Positions 6,854-14,133 of a stretch of DNA of 15,513 bases are shown in pieces. Position 1 is the stretch's first letter; every line of letters starts with the position of its first letter. The translations under genes were made by a program, and so were the position numbers. This DNA comes from Kangiella sp. (lineage in GTDB: Bacteria > Pseudomonadota > Gammaproteobacteria > Enterobacterales > Kangiellaceae). Where the stretch lies: positions 173,081 through 188,593 of the forward strand of contig NVVT01000010.1 in the NCBI GenBank assembly GCA_002733465.1. Reading direction: 5' to 3'. The notes beneath the pieces are model-generated. The model saw only the letters and a program-made list of their open reading frames with translations, was not told the origin of the DNA and made no database searches.

Positions 6854-8692
6854 TCAAAAACTCAAATCATCAAAACTATTTTCGGAATGGCATTGCTGGC
6901 AATCAATACCGAAACCGCCTTGGTGAACATCGTCATTGCCATGACAACTAAAACAAGCCTTATCGGGATGATGTTGTTCGACCTTCTTATTTAATTTAGT
7001 GTCAATCGCAATATGGCATAGACCACATTGTAAATTCTTATGCGAGCCGTTTAACGGAAAATCTGTTTGCGTCAAATGATCAAATTGCCAATGACTCCAA
7101 ACCGAAGAATCATGGCAGGTTTCACATTTACTACCTAGACTTCTTTGATGAGTATCATCGGACTGATGACATGCTACGCAAGAAGCACTTTGTTCACTAA
7201 AATCAGCAGATAAATGGCATGAATCGCATACTAATATTTGATGTGAAGCGGTTAACGGAAAATCAGTAAAGTCATGGTTAAAACCAACGGATTGATCCCA
7301 CCGAGAAGTGGTGTGACACTGAGCACAATCTTTACCTAGCTTTTCGAAATGCGGATCGTCGACCCGATGGCAATCAACACATTGACGAATAAGGCTGATA
7401 TTCTTTACAAAACCCATATTCATATCATTTAGTGATTTGTTCAGCGTTGATAATTCTTTTCTTGAGAGTCCTGGCAAATGGCAAGACTCACATTTAACTT
7501 TTTCATGGCCACCATCAATCACAAAACCGGTTTCAGCAAAACTATGATCAAAGTTTGCTTTACTCCAATTTTTTTCACTATGGCAAGATTGACATTTTTC
7601 GCCGTTACTACCTTGGTGGATATCATCCGTTAAATGACAAGAAATACATTGTGTTTTCGGATTAAGTTTTTCTCCGTGACAATCAATACATTCCAGTTTG
7701 CTATGTTTCCCATTTAATGCAAAACCAGTTTCTTTTAAATGCTGATATTGGTTATTTTCCCAAGTTTTTTCACTATGACAATCATTACAACTTTTGCCAA
7801 AAATACCAAGGTGAGGCTCCTTTGCTAAATGACAGGACTGACACTCACCACTGAGTGGTTGATTAAATTGTTGGCCAATATGGCAAGACTGACACCCCAA
7901 ACCTTTATGTTCGCCTTTTAAAGGAAAGTCTGTTTTTGAATGATCAAATTCGTTAATCGCCCATCCTTTTTCCGAATGGCAACTCTCGCATTTTTTAAAT
8001 TTATCGGAGCCTGTCATTTTCGACTTTAAGCTGGCACCCAAATTTAAACTGAAATCCGTCGTTAAGGTAGAACCTGTATTCAGAAGAGTGGTCGGTTGCA
8101 AAGTATTTTCTTTATGGATGTTTTCATGACAGCTAGCGCACTCAAATGATTTAAATCGAAAGGCCTTAGCTTGAGGCAAAGCAATAATACCAACTGGCAG
8201 GACATTTTTTTTATCAGCCTCCTCTCGATGACAGCTATGGCATAGTAAATCTTTATGTTCGCCTTTTAACTGAAAATCTGTTTTTGAATGATTAAAACCT
8301 TCTAGATCTAACGCTACGATATCAAAACCTCGTCCTTTATGGTCGCTATGACAGGTTTTACAATCTTGCTTTTGTTGTGTCTGCAGTTGACTGTGGAACC
8401 CGCTTGACAGTTTTAAATCATTAGCAATTTCTTCGTGACAGTCTAGGCACAAAGGTGTTTGATTGGACTTATCGAAATGCACATGACAAGATTCACATTT
8501 TGATTCTAATTCTGCATGAGGTTGTGTCAAATCACCTGGCATCAATAAAAGTTGCTTTAAACTTAACTCTTCTTCCGCAATCGTCTGATTTGACATACAA
8601 ATAAATAGTGAAACCATAAAATAAGAAACATAATTAAGCTGTTGAAGCTTGTTAATTATATCTGAATGAAATTTTATTATTATCTTCATCAT
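6854..8692 (-). CDS. periplasmic 21-heme cytochrome c
   Basis: The 612-residue protein has a signal peptide with an unusually long N-region (hydrophobic core about 22-34, likely cleavage after TIA39). I count 21 CXXCH motifs. After a CESCH/CLDCH head domain (LLLMPGDLTQPHAELESKC), six modules of the form F-[DN]-H, then TDFPL-x-G-x-H, then CxxCH recur, for example FDHSKTDFPLKGEHKGL before CQSCH. Their histidines are good candidates for distal ligands. Spacers such as CxxCHxxDDxHQG alternate with them. No catalytic-site signature of nitrite, hydroxylamine or other multiheme reductases was seen, so electron transfer is the likely role. Three bases separate it from the upstream di-heme membrane protein gene, so co-translation is likely. 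It probably takes electrons from, or gives them to, that membrane protein and passes them to the 24-heme protein. Confidence 0.93.
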   Translation of the reverse strand: MMKIIIKFHSDIINKLQQLNYVSYFMVSLFICMSNQTIAEEELSLKQLLLMPGDLTQPHAELESKCESCHVHFDKSNQTPLCLDCHEEIANDLKLSSGFHSQLQTQQKQDCKTCHSDHKGRGFDIVALDLEGFNHSKTDFQLKGEHKDLLCHSCHREEADKKNVLPVGIIALPQAKAFRFKSFECASCHENIHKENTLQPTTLLNTGSTLTTDFSLNLGASLKSKMTGSDKFKKCESCHSEKGWAINEFDHSKTDFPLKGEHKGLGCQSCHIGQQFNQPLSGECQSCHLAKEPHLGIFGKSCNDCHSEKTWENNQYQHLKETGFALNGKHSKLECIDCHGEKLNPKTQCISCHLTDDIHQGSNGEKCQSCHSEKNWSKANFDHSFAETGFVIDGGHEKVKCESCHLPGLSRKELSTLNKSLNDMNMGFVKNISLIRQCVDCHRVDDPHFEKLGKDCAQCHTTSRWDQSVGFNHDFTDFPLTASHQILVCDSCHLSADFSEQSASCVACHQSDDTHQRSLGSKCETCHDSSVWSHWQFDHLTQTDFPLNGSHKNLQCGLCHIAIDTKLNKKVEQHHPDKACFSCHGNDDVHQGGFGIDCQQCHSENSFDDLSF

Positions 8693-8695
8693 ATT

Positions 8696-9514
8696 TTAAT
8701 ACATATGAACCACAACAATATGAACAACTGCTGACACCAGCATCATAAAGAAGATAGGTAAGTGAAAAAGGTGCCACATGGAAAATACTCTGGCAAAAAC
8801 AGCATAGTTTGCCATTTTATTTAAATAGCGAATGCCTTCTTGAAGATGTTTCGCTTCACCGGTAAATGACTTTAACTGCACTTTATCTTTAAGTAATTTT
8901 TTCGCTTCTAAACGTGTTTTTTGACGTAGCATTTTTTGAATACTCGAAGTTTCCTTAAAGCTTTTATACGCTAAAAAAAGACTGGGTTTTCTTTGATTAA
9001 TATGACTTTCAATCCGAGTTAGTTGACTAAGTAATTCAGGTGTCAACAAGGTACTTTGTAAAAAATGCTGTTTACTTTCAGCAAAGGATTGTCTTAACTC
9101 AGAAAATTCGATTTGTTTACCATACAAACCTCGATGGATTTTTTGATAAGCATAGCGGCCTACTAAACCGCTACTAGAAACCAACAACATGCAAATTAGT
9201 GCAATATTGCTATTAAGTGACCCAAACTGAAAGTTACTATGAAATAAAATTAAAACAGGACCAATAATTCCTAAGATCATATGAATACGAAACCAATGAT
9301 GGATTGCAAACCATTGGCGTGTAAATTTCCAATGTTTTCGCAATGGGTAAAGTAATAACAGCAACATTAAACTGCCACCGATAATACCGAGCGCATAACC
9401 CCAGCCTTTTTCCGCGTTTAACCAATACTCATCACGTTCTTGCCATCCGATAATAAGCGACGCCATAATGAGTAATGAGAACAAAGGCGTACTGTAATTG
9501 CTAATCTTTCTCAT
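8696..9514 (-). CDS. inner-membrane protein with di-heme cytochrome b histidine pattern
   Basis: The protein has 272 residues and hydrophobic segments at about 8-24, 38-57, 76-95, 103-122 and 240-270. Two of them carry histidine pairs fourteen residues apart: H78/H92 and H251/H265. That is the H-x13-H arrangement with which a pair of helices binds two b hemes, as in the bc1 cytochrome b core. Extra histidines H72, H73, H248 and H270 flank them. A charged helical stretch (about 123-238, rich in K, E and Q) separates the two heme helices and is probably cytoplasmic. It is the first gene of the leftward operon and starts 98 bp from the divergent flavoprotein gene. No strong Shine-Dalgarno precedes the ATG. 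Likely role: moving electrons across the inner membrane between the flavoprotein or quinol and the 21-heme cytochrome. No named family was recognised with certainty. Confidence 0.8.
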   Translation of the reverse strand: MRKISNYSTPLFSLLIMASLIIGWQERDEYWLNAEKGWGYALGIIGGSLMLLLLLYPLRKHWKFTRQWFAIHHWFRIHMILGIIGPVLILFHSNFQFGSLNSNIALICMLLVSSSGLVGRYAYQKIHRGLYGKQIEFSELRQSFAESKQHFLQSTLLTPELLSQLTRIESHINQRKPSLFLAYKSFKETSSIQKMLRQKTRLEAKKLLKDKVQLKSFTGEAKHLQEGIRYLNKMANYAVFARVFSMWHLFHLPIFFMMLVSAVVHIVVVHMY

Positions 9515-9612
9515 TCGTATTTTTATTCAATTTATTTTAAAGTTATTCGATCAATTTTAGCACTAAACCAGCGTAAAAAGTGTCCATGGTTCACAAATTC
9601 TAAAGAGTTCGT
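9515..9612. promoter_or_regulatory. 98-bp divergent promoter region of the two redox operons
   Basis: The region separates the leftward four-gene cytochrome operon from the rightward flavoprotein/ankyrin pair, so both promoters and any shared operator must sit here or within gene ends. It is AT-rich. I see only half of an FNR-like site (TTGAT on the minus strand near 9550) and no Fur box. AAAGAG at 9602-9607 is the ribosome site of the flavoprotein, five bases from its ATG. Confidence 0.5.
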
Positions 9613-11040
9613 ATGTTATTATCTGAGCGTAGACTATATATTCTTATACTTAAGACAGTCTTAATTTTTATCTACTATAATTTCGTATTGACTCTTTCTA
9701 GGATCCCACCATTGAAAAATTGGTTAATCATCAGTTCGCTTTATTTAATACCGTTATTGACTATCTTTGGGATTTATTTTTTAAAGAGAAAACGTAAACA
9801 CTGCAAAGGTGAAGCCACTTTAAAGCAATCAGTGAATGATGGACTGATCCATGCGGCTAGTTTACATCCGGTGATTGATCCTATTTTATGTATCGGTTGC
9901 GGGTCATGCGTAAGTGCTTGCCCCGAACATAATGTTTTAGGACTAGTTCATCGTCAAGCCGAGTTAATAAACCCAACAAATTGTATTGGTCACGGTGCAT
10001 GTAAAGCAGCATGCCCCCAAGATGCTATTAAATTAGTCTTTGGTAATGCGACACGCGGACAGGAAATACCTAACGTTAATTCAAATTATGAAACCTGTGT
10101 TAAAGGTATTTTTATTGCCGGCGAACTAGGTGGAATGGGATTAATTCGAAATGCGATTGAGCAAGGCCGCCTCGCAATGGATTCAGTGACGAGTTATGTG
10201 AAAATAATTAATCAACAAAGAAAATTTAGTAAAGAGATACTCGATAGCGTTATTATCGGAGCGGGACCAGCTGGAATGACGGCAACACTTGGCGCAGTTA
10301 AAAGTAAACTGAATACAGTCACTGTCGATCAAGAAAGTAAAGGCGGTACCATTGCCCACTTTCCTAAGGGTAAAATTGTAATGACACAGGAGGCCACCAT
10401 GCCTCTTATTGGCAAAGTTAAATTTGGCGAAATTAGTAAAGAAAAATTAATGACTTTTTGGTTAGGCGTCATTCGTCGTTACCAATTAGAGATTAAAGAA
10501 AATGAAGAATTGCTTTCAATTTTTCAAACACCCGATGGTTTGCACAAAGTAAAAACGAGCCGTACAGAATATACCAGTAAAACTGTAGTATTAGCACTTG
10601 GACGACGAGGAAGTCCTAGAAAGTTAGGCGTGCCAGGAGAAGAGCAATCAAAAGTCGTTTACCGATTAGTAGATCCTAGTCAATATCAAGGGAAATCCGT
10701 TTTAGTCGTTGGCGGCGGTGATAGTGCGCTTGAAGCCGCTTGTAGCATTGCAGAAGAGCAGGATACTGAGGTCACAATTTCCTATCGTAAGGATAATTTT
10801 AGTCGCGCGAAACAAAAAAATCAACAACGTGTGGAAGCACTTAGAAATCAAAACCAATTAACTGTCTTATTTTCATCTCAAGTAAAAGCGATTGGTAAAC
10901 AAAGTGTGCTAATAAATTTAGAAGATAAAACCAAAGAAATACCTAATCAGTCGGTGATCGTTTGTGCCGGAGGTATTCTACCAACTGGTCTATTGAAATC
11001 AATAGGTGTAACCGTTGAAATGAAATATGGTACGGAATAA
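9613..11040 (+). CDS. membrane-anchored ferredoxin/FAD NAD(P)-type oxidoreductase with permuted thioredoxin-reductase fold
   Basis: The protein has 475 residues. Two transmembrane helices (about 9-27 and 36-56) followed by KRKRK place the rest in the cytoplasm. A ferredoxin domain (about 90-140) has one canonical [4Fe-4S] motif C93-x2-C96-x2-C99-x3-C103-P and a second, C124-x2-H127-x2-C130-x3-C134-P, in which the second ligand is His. Next comes a TrxR-like FAD tail motif, GIFIAGELGGMGLIRNAIEQ (165-184), ahead of the FAD Rossmann motif GAGPAG (216-221). The pyridine-nucleotide motif is GGGDSALEAA (367-376). The usual catalytic CxxC of thioredoxin reductase is missing, so disulfide reduction is unlikely; NAD(P)H-FAD-FeS electron transfer is likelier. 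It heads the rightward operon, divergent from the cytochromes, and would be the cytoplasmic end of the proposed conduit. The sequence does not settle whether NADH, NADPH or ferredoxin is the partner. Confidence 0.88.
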   Translation: MLLSERRLYILILKTVLIFIYYNFVLTLSRIPPLKNWLIISSLYLIPLLTIFGIYFLKRKRKHCKGEATLKQSVNDGLIHAASLHPVIDPILCIGCGSCVSACPEHNVLGLVHRQAELINPTNCIGHGACKAACPQDAIKLVFGNATRGQEIPNVNSNYETCVKGIFIAGELGGMGLIRNAIEQGRLAMDSVTSYVKIINQQRKFSKEILDSVIIGAGPAGMTATLGAVKSKLNTVTVDQESKGGTIAHFPKGKIVMTQEATMPLIGKVKFGEISKEKLMTFWLGVIRRYQLEIKENEELLSIFQTPDGLHKVKTSRTEYTSKTVVLALGRRGSPRKLGVPGEEQSKVVYRLVDPSQYQGKSVLVVGGGDSALEAACSIAEEQDTEVTISYRKDNFSRAKQKNQQRVEALRNQNQLTVLFSSQVKAIGKQSVLINLEDKTKEIPNQSVIVCAGGILPTGLLKSIGVTVEMKYGTE

Positions 11041-11043
11041 AAA

Positions 11044-13044
11044 ATGAAAATTGGACAACCATTAGTCAAAAATAACTGGATACTAAATACAACTCTTTTA
11101 ATTATTCTGACATGCGTAGTCGGGGGCGTAAAAAGTGAATCAACAAAACAGTTTAAACCTATTCCGGTTAATATCAAACAAATGCTCTTTCAAGGAAACT
11201 ATATAAAGGCGGCGACACATCTACGCTTATTAGCAAACAAGGGGCAATCTGTCGCACAATATCAATTAGCATTGCTCTATCTTGCTGGTAACGGGGTATC
11301 AATATCAGAGACTAAAGCGACATCTCTTCTTACACGATCCGCTAATAGCTACCCTAAATCAGCCTATCTTTTAGCTACCTTATTACTAAAGAAAGAACAA
11401 ACTAGTGCTAATCGCAAACGAGTGATTAAGTATTTACAAACGGCATCCCATGCGGGAAATAAACAGGCAGAAAAAAAATTAAATGAAATCAATTCAAAAG
11501 TAAGCGGAAATCAATTTCGCCCACAAACTCAAGCTCTTTTTGAATTAGCATTAAGTTCAGGCGAACTTCAACTGGTAATAAAACAATTCTTAAGAGGGGC
11601 AAACTTAAATAGAAAAAATATTTATGGTGACGCTCCTATAGCAACCGCTATAAAACACAAAAACAACGACATTGTTCGATGGTTATTGAAACAAACTATT
11701 AATCTGAATAGTCGCGATCGTTTAAAAAATACACCGCTACATCTTTTATCAAAATCAGGAAACCTTGCCTTAATAATAGAGCTATCAAAAAAAACCACCT
11801 CATTAGATAGCGTTAATCGAAATGGTGATACTCCCATAATAACCTCGCTATTAAATGGCCACTACCGAATTGCTCAGTGGCTACTCGATAATGGTGCTAA
11901 TCCTAGGATAAAAAATAGAAACAACTTATCAGCAGTCAGTTACGCCAAAACAAATAACATTGTGCTCAAGAAACGATTGGGGAAAAGCAAAAATAAAAAT
12001 AATGAATTAAAAAAATCAAAACAAAAACAACAACAAGCTTACTCTCTTAAACAGCTTAATCTTCTCGCAAGTCAAAAAACTTCGTCTTACTATCAATGGC
12101 CCCAACTTCATATCGCAGCTGCTCAACAACAGTTGGCGATCACCGATATTTTGCTATCACAAAATCATTCTCCTTGGGAACTCAACCCCAACAAACAAAC
12201 GGTTATTGAAATTGCCATTGAAAAACAAAATATTAAACTACTCCAAAAACTTCTTAAAAACTCTCCAATTACTTCACAAAAAGAGCGAGATAAATTGAAC
12301 AGTTTGTTGCTGTTTTTAGTAACGCAGGTCGCCACCGTACAATCTAGAGAATTAATTAGAAGCATCGTCAAACAGGCGGCTTCATTAAATATGATGAGTA
12401 TCGTTAATGATGCTCTCCTAGTCGCGATCCGAACGAAAAATAGTGATTCAACAACTCAGTTGTTATCGATTAATATGATTAGAATCGATAAATCTCAATT
12501 TTTAGAAAGTATTCCATTTGCTACAGCTGAAATGATGAAAAAGCTATTAACCAAAGATGTTGATTTAAGCTGGAGCAACGAAGAGGGTAAATCCGTATTA
12601 ATAATAGCGACTCAAAACAAGAACGTTCAGTTGCTTGATTATCTTCTTTCAAAAAACATTGATGTCGAACACTCGGATAAACAAGGATTGACAGCTTTAA
12701 TGTGGTCAATCAAACAAGATTGTATACAATGTCTATCGAGTTTACTTAAATCGGAAGCATCTACAGAATCTATTTCAAAAACTGGGAATTCACCTTTAAT
12801 GATCGCATCTTACAACAATGCAGAAAGTCTAGAAATATTACTATCACATCCATATGAATTATCACATCGCAATCAATACAGCTTAACCGCATTAATGATT
12901 GCAGTAAAAAGCGGGTGTTTAAAATGTGCAAAATTACTATTAGATGCAGGAGCTAATCCAAGAAGAAAAAACAAAACGGGACAAGATTCGCATGATTTAG
13001 CTTATACTAATAAAAAGATTACTGAACTTTTAGATCAGTACTAG
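11044..13044 (+). CDS. exported Sel1-like and ankyrin-repeat protein
   Basis: The 666-residue product has an N-terminal hydrophobic segment (12-28) that looks like a signal peptide, so the repeats should lie in the periplasm. Sel1/TPR-like helices cover about 45-150 (QYQLALLYLAGNGVS). Ankyrin repeats follow at about 160-300 (DAPIATAIKHKNNDIVRWLL, then NGDTPIITSLLNGHYRIAQW). A lysine-rich linker sits near 310-332, a more diverged helical middle comes next, and a clean ankyrin block covers about 510-666. Two successive C-terminal repeats contain CxxC at the same place (C560/C563 and C625/C628). Only three bases separate it from the flavoprotein stop, so it is co-transcribed and probably coupled. 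Such repeats bind proteins; a scaffold or assembly role for the cytochromes is a guess from context. No enzyme domain was seen. Confidence 0.85.
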   Translation: MKIGQPLVKNNWILNTTLLIILTCVVGGVKSESTKQFKPIPVNIKQMLFQGNYIKAATHLRLLANKGQSVAQYQLALLYLAGNGVSISETKATSLLTRSANSYPKSAYLLATLLLKKEQTSANRKRVIKYLQTASHAGNKQAEKKLNEINSKVSGNQFRPQTQALFELALSSGELQLVIKQFLRGANLNRKNIYGDAPIATAIKHKNNDIVRWLLKQTINLNSRDRLKNTPLHLLSKSGNLALIIELSKKTTSLDSVNRNGDTPIITSLLNGHYRIAQWLLDNGANPRIKNRNNLSAVSYAKTNNIVLKKRLGKSKNKNNELKKSKQKQQQAYSLKQLNLLASQKTSSYYQWPQLHIAAAQQQLAITDILLSQNHSPWELNPNKQTVIEIAIEKQNIKLLQKLLKNSPITSQKERDKLNSLLLFLVTQVATVQSRELIRSIVKQAASLNMMSIVNDALLVAIRTKNSDSTTQLLSINMIRIDKSQFLESIPFATAEMMKKLLTKDVDLSWSNEEGKSVLIIATQNKNVQLLDYLLSKNIDVEHSDKQGLTALMWSIKQDCIQCLSSLLKSEASTESISKTGNSPLMIASYNNAESLEILLSHPYELSHRNQYSLTALMIAVKSGCLKCAKLLLDAGANPRRKNKTGQDSHDLAYTNKKITELLDQY

Positions 13045-13134
13045 TGATCAATATTAGTGAGCGATGATTAAGCTAAATAAAGATGCTATAAATTATCAGG
13101 ATTATTTTGCTAATACGATTAATTTGGTTTCTTT
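13045..13134. other. 90-bp gap between convergent ankyrin and kinase genes
   Basis: This is the meeting point of two transcription units, where a bidirectional terminator would be expected. I looked for a GC stem flanked by A- and T-runs and found none that is convincing; the region is AT-rich with only short imperfect pairings. The convergent gap at 1211-1242 is likewise without a clear terminator. Confidence 0.3.
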
Positions 13135-13983
13135 CTAGTTCTGCAAATGTTTCCAAACTACTACTACAGAAGTTCCATCATTGGCGCTTGACGTCAAGTT
13201 AAATTCCCCACGTGAGTGCTTTGCCCTTTCTTGCATGCTACTAAGGCCAAACCCACCGTTCGGTATATTTTTTGATTGTATAAAGCCTTGACCATCATCT
13301 TTTACAGTTAAAACAATGCCTTTAGATCGTTTTATACTAATATGAACCTTTTTTGCCTCTGCATGCTTACCTATGTTAGTTAAACTTTCTTGAGAAATTC
13401 TAAAAATCACCACTTTTAAATAATCCGGAATTTCCGATTCCTCAATATTAAGTTCTAATTCAAAGTCAATCTGCGGAAACAATTGTTGAAATTCTCTCGA
13501 CAACCACTTCAAGGTCGTTAACAAACCTAGATCTTCTAACATAGCAGGTCGTAAATTAACTGATATATGCCTTATTTCTTCCGCTGCATTTTTTAATTTA
13601 ATAACTTCTTTTAACAAACATTGATTGAGTTTCACGCTCATTTCACCATCATACTCAGTCAAGATATTTTCTATACCAAGTTTAATCGCAAAAATACTTT
13701 GTCCTATTCCATCATGTAACTCAAATGCTAATGCTTTTCTTTGTGCTTCTTCACTATTTATCAGTTTTTCTGAAATAATCTGTAATTCGCCTTGAGATGT
13801 AATTAATGCATCCTCTGCCAATTTCTGTTTTCTAAGGCTTTCAACTAAATTTTCATTTTTATTGGATAGATCTTTAATCAAGAAGTAATAAATAAATGGT
13901 GCAGAAATTACAGCCAATATAGAACCATCAATAACTGACTCCAATATTGCTGACTGCAAATCGAGCCAATAGAGTATTGCCAT
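13135..13983 (-). CDS. membrane HisKA_3 sensor histidine kinase (true start probably at 14055)
   Basis: From the first ATG the product has 282 residues: one membrane helix (about 18-36), a coiled coil (about 40-80), phospho-acceptor H90 in ALAFELHDGIGQ, N-box N203, DDGQGF at 229-234 and GFGLSSMQERA at 244-254. The kinase core is complete. The frame continues open upstream of the ATG for 24 codons and encodes another membrane helix (SILITILIIVFVAEIIVM). This gives the two-helix N-terminus common in gammaproteobacterial sensors. A strong AAGGAG (14062-14067) sits six bases before an ATC codon at 14055, while no ATG, GTG or TTG is available in frame there, so I favour a 306-residue product. It lacks a periplasmic sensing domain of any size. 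It is a paralogue of the 1243-2886 kinase and has no regulator of its own next to it; the NarL-type regulator at the left end is a candidate partner. Confidence 0.9.
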   Translation of the reverse strand: MAILYWLDLQSAILESVIDGSILAVISAPFIYYFLIKDLSNKNENLVESLRKQKLAEDALITSQGELQIISEKLINSEEAQRKALAFELHDGIGQSIFAIKLGIENILTEYDGEMSVKLNQCLLKEVIKLKNAAEEIRHISVNLRPAMLEDLGLLTTLKWLSREFQQLFPQIDFELELNIEESEIPDYLKVVIFRISQESLTNIGKHAEAKKVHISIKRSKGIVLTVKDDGQGFIQSKNIPNGGFGLSSMQERAKHSRGEFNLTSSANDGTSVVVVWKHLQN

Positions 13984-14061
13984 AACAATTATTTCAGCAA
14001 CAAAAACAATTATTAATATTGTGATTAAAATTGAATGTTTTGATTTTGAATAGATAACTAT

Positions 14062-14067
14062 CTCCTT
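14062..14067 (-). promoter_or_regulatory. strong ribosome binding site supporting a non-ATG start
   Basis: On the minus strand AAGGAG is followed by ATAGTT and then ATC (14055-14053), an ideal 6-base spacing. The next in-frame ATG is 24 codons downstream at 13983 with no Shine-Dalgarno before it. The site therefore argues that translation begins upstream, at ATC or a neighbouring near-cognate codon. Confidence 0.6.
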
Positions 14068-14075
14068 ACGACTCT

Positions 14076-14091
14076 AATGATAAAAATCATT
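14076..14091. promoter_or_regulatory. perfect inverted repeat between the two right-hand kinase genes
   Basis: AATGAT-AAAA-ATCATT is a perfect 6-bp inverted repeat with a 4-bp centre, nine bases before the Shine-Dalgarno of the membrane kinase. The half-sites equal those of the Fur core, but the spacing is four instead of one, so it is not a standard Fur box. It could be an operator or a chance AT-rich palindrome; the stem is too short and lacks a T-run for a terminator. Confidence 0.3.
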
Positions 14092-14133
14092 GATGTTTAA
14101 AAAAACCGAATGTAGTTTCTGAAAAAATATCAG

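Noticed and set aside
9540..9560. FNR-type site in the divergent promoter
   Set aside because: Only one half (TTGAT on the minus strand) matches; the second half is absent.
9613..11040. Thioredoxin reductase or disulfide reductase function
   Set aside because: No CxxC redox pair exists in the flavin or nucleotide domain; the only Cys-rich part is the ferredoxin module.
12721..12927. CxxC pairs in the ankyrin protein as heme sites
   Set aside because: Neither CIQC nor CLKC is followed by His.
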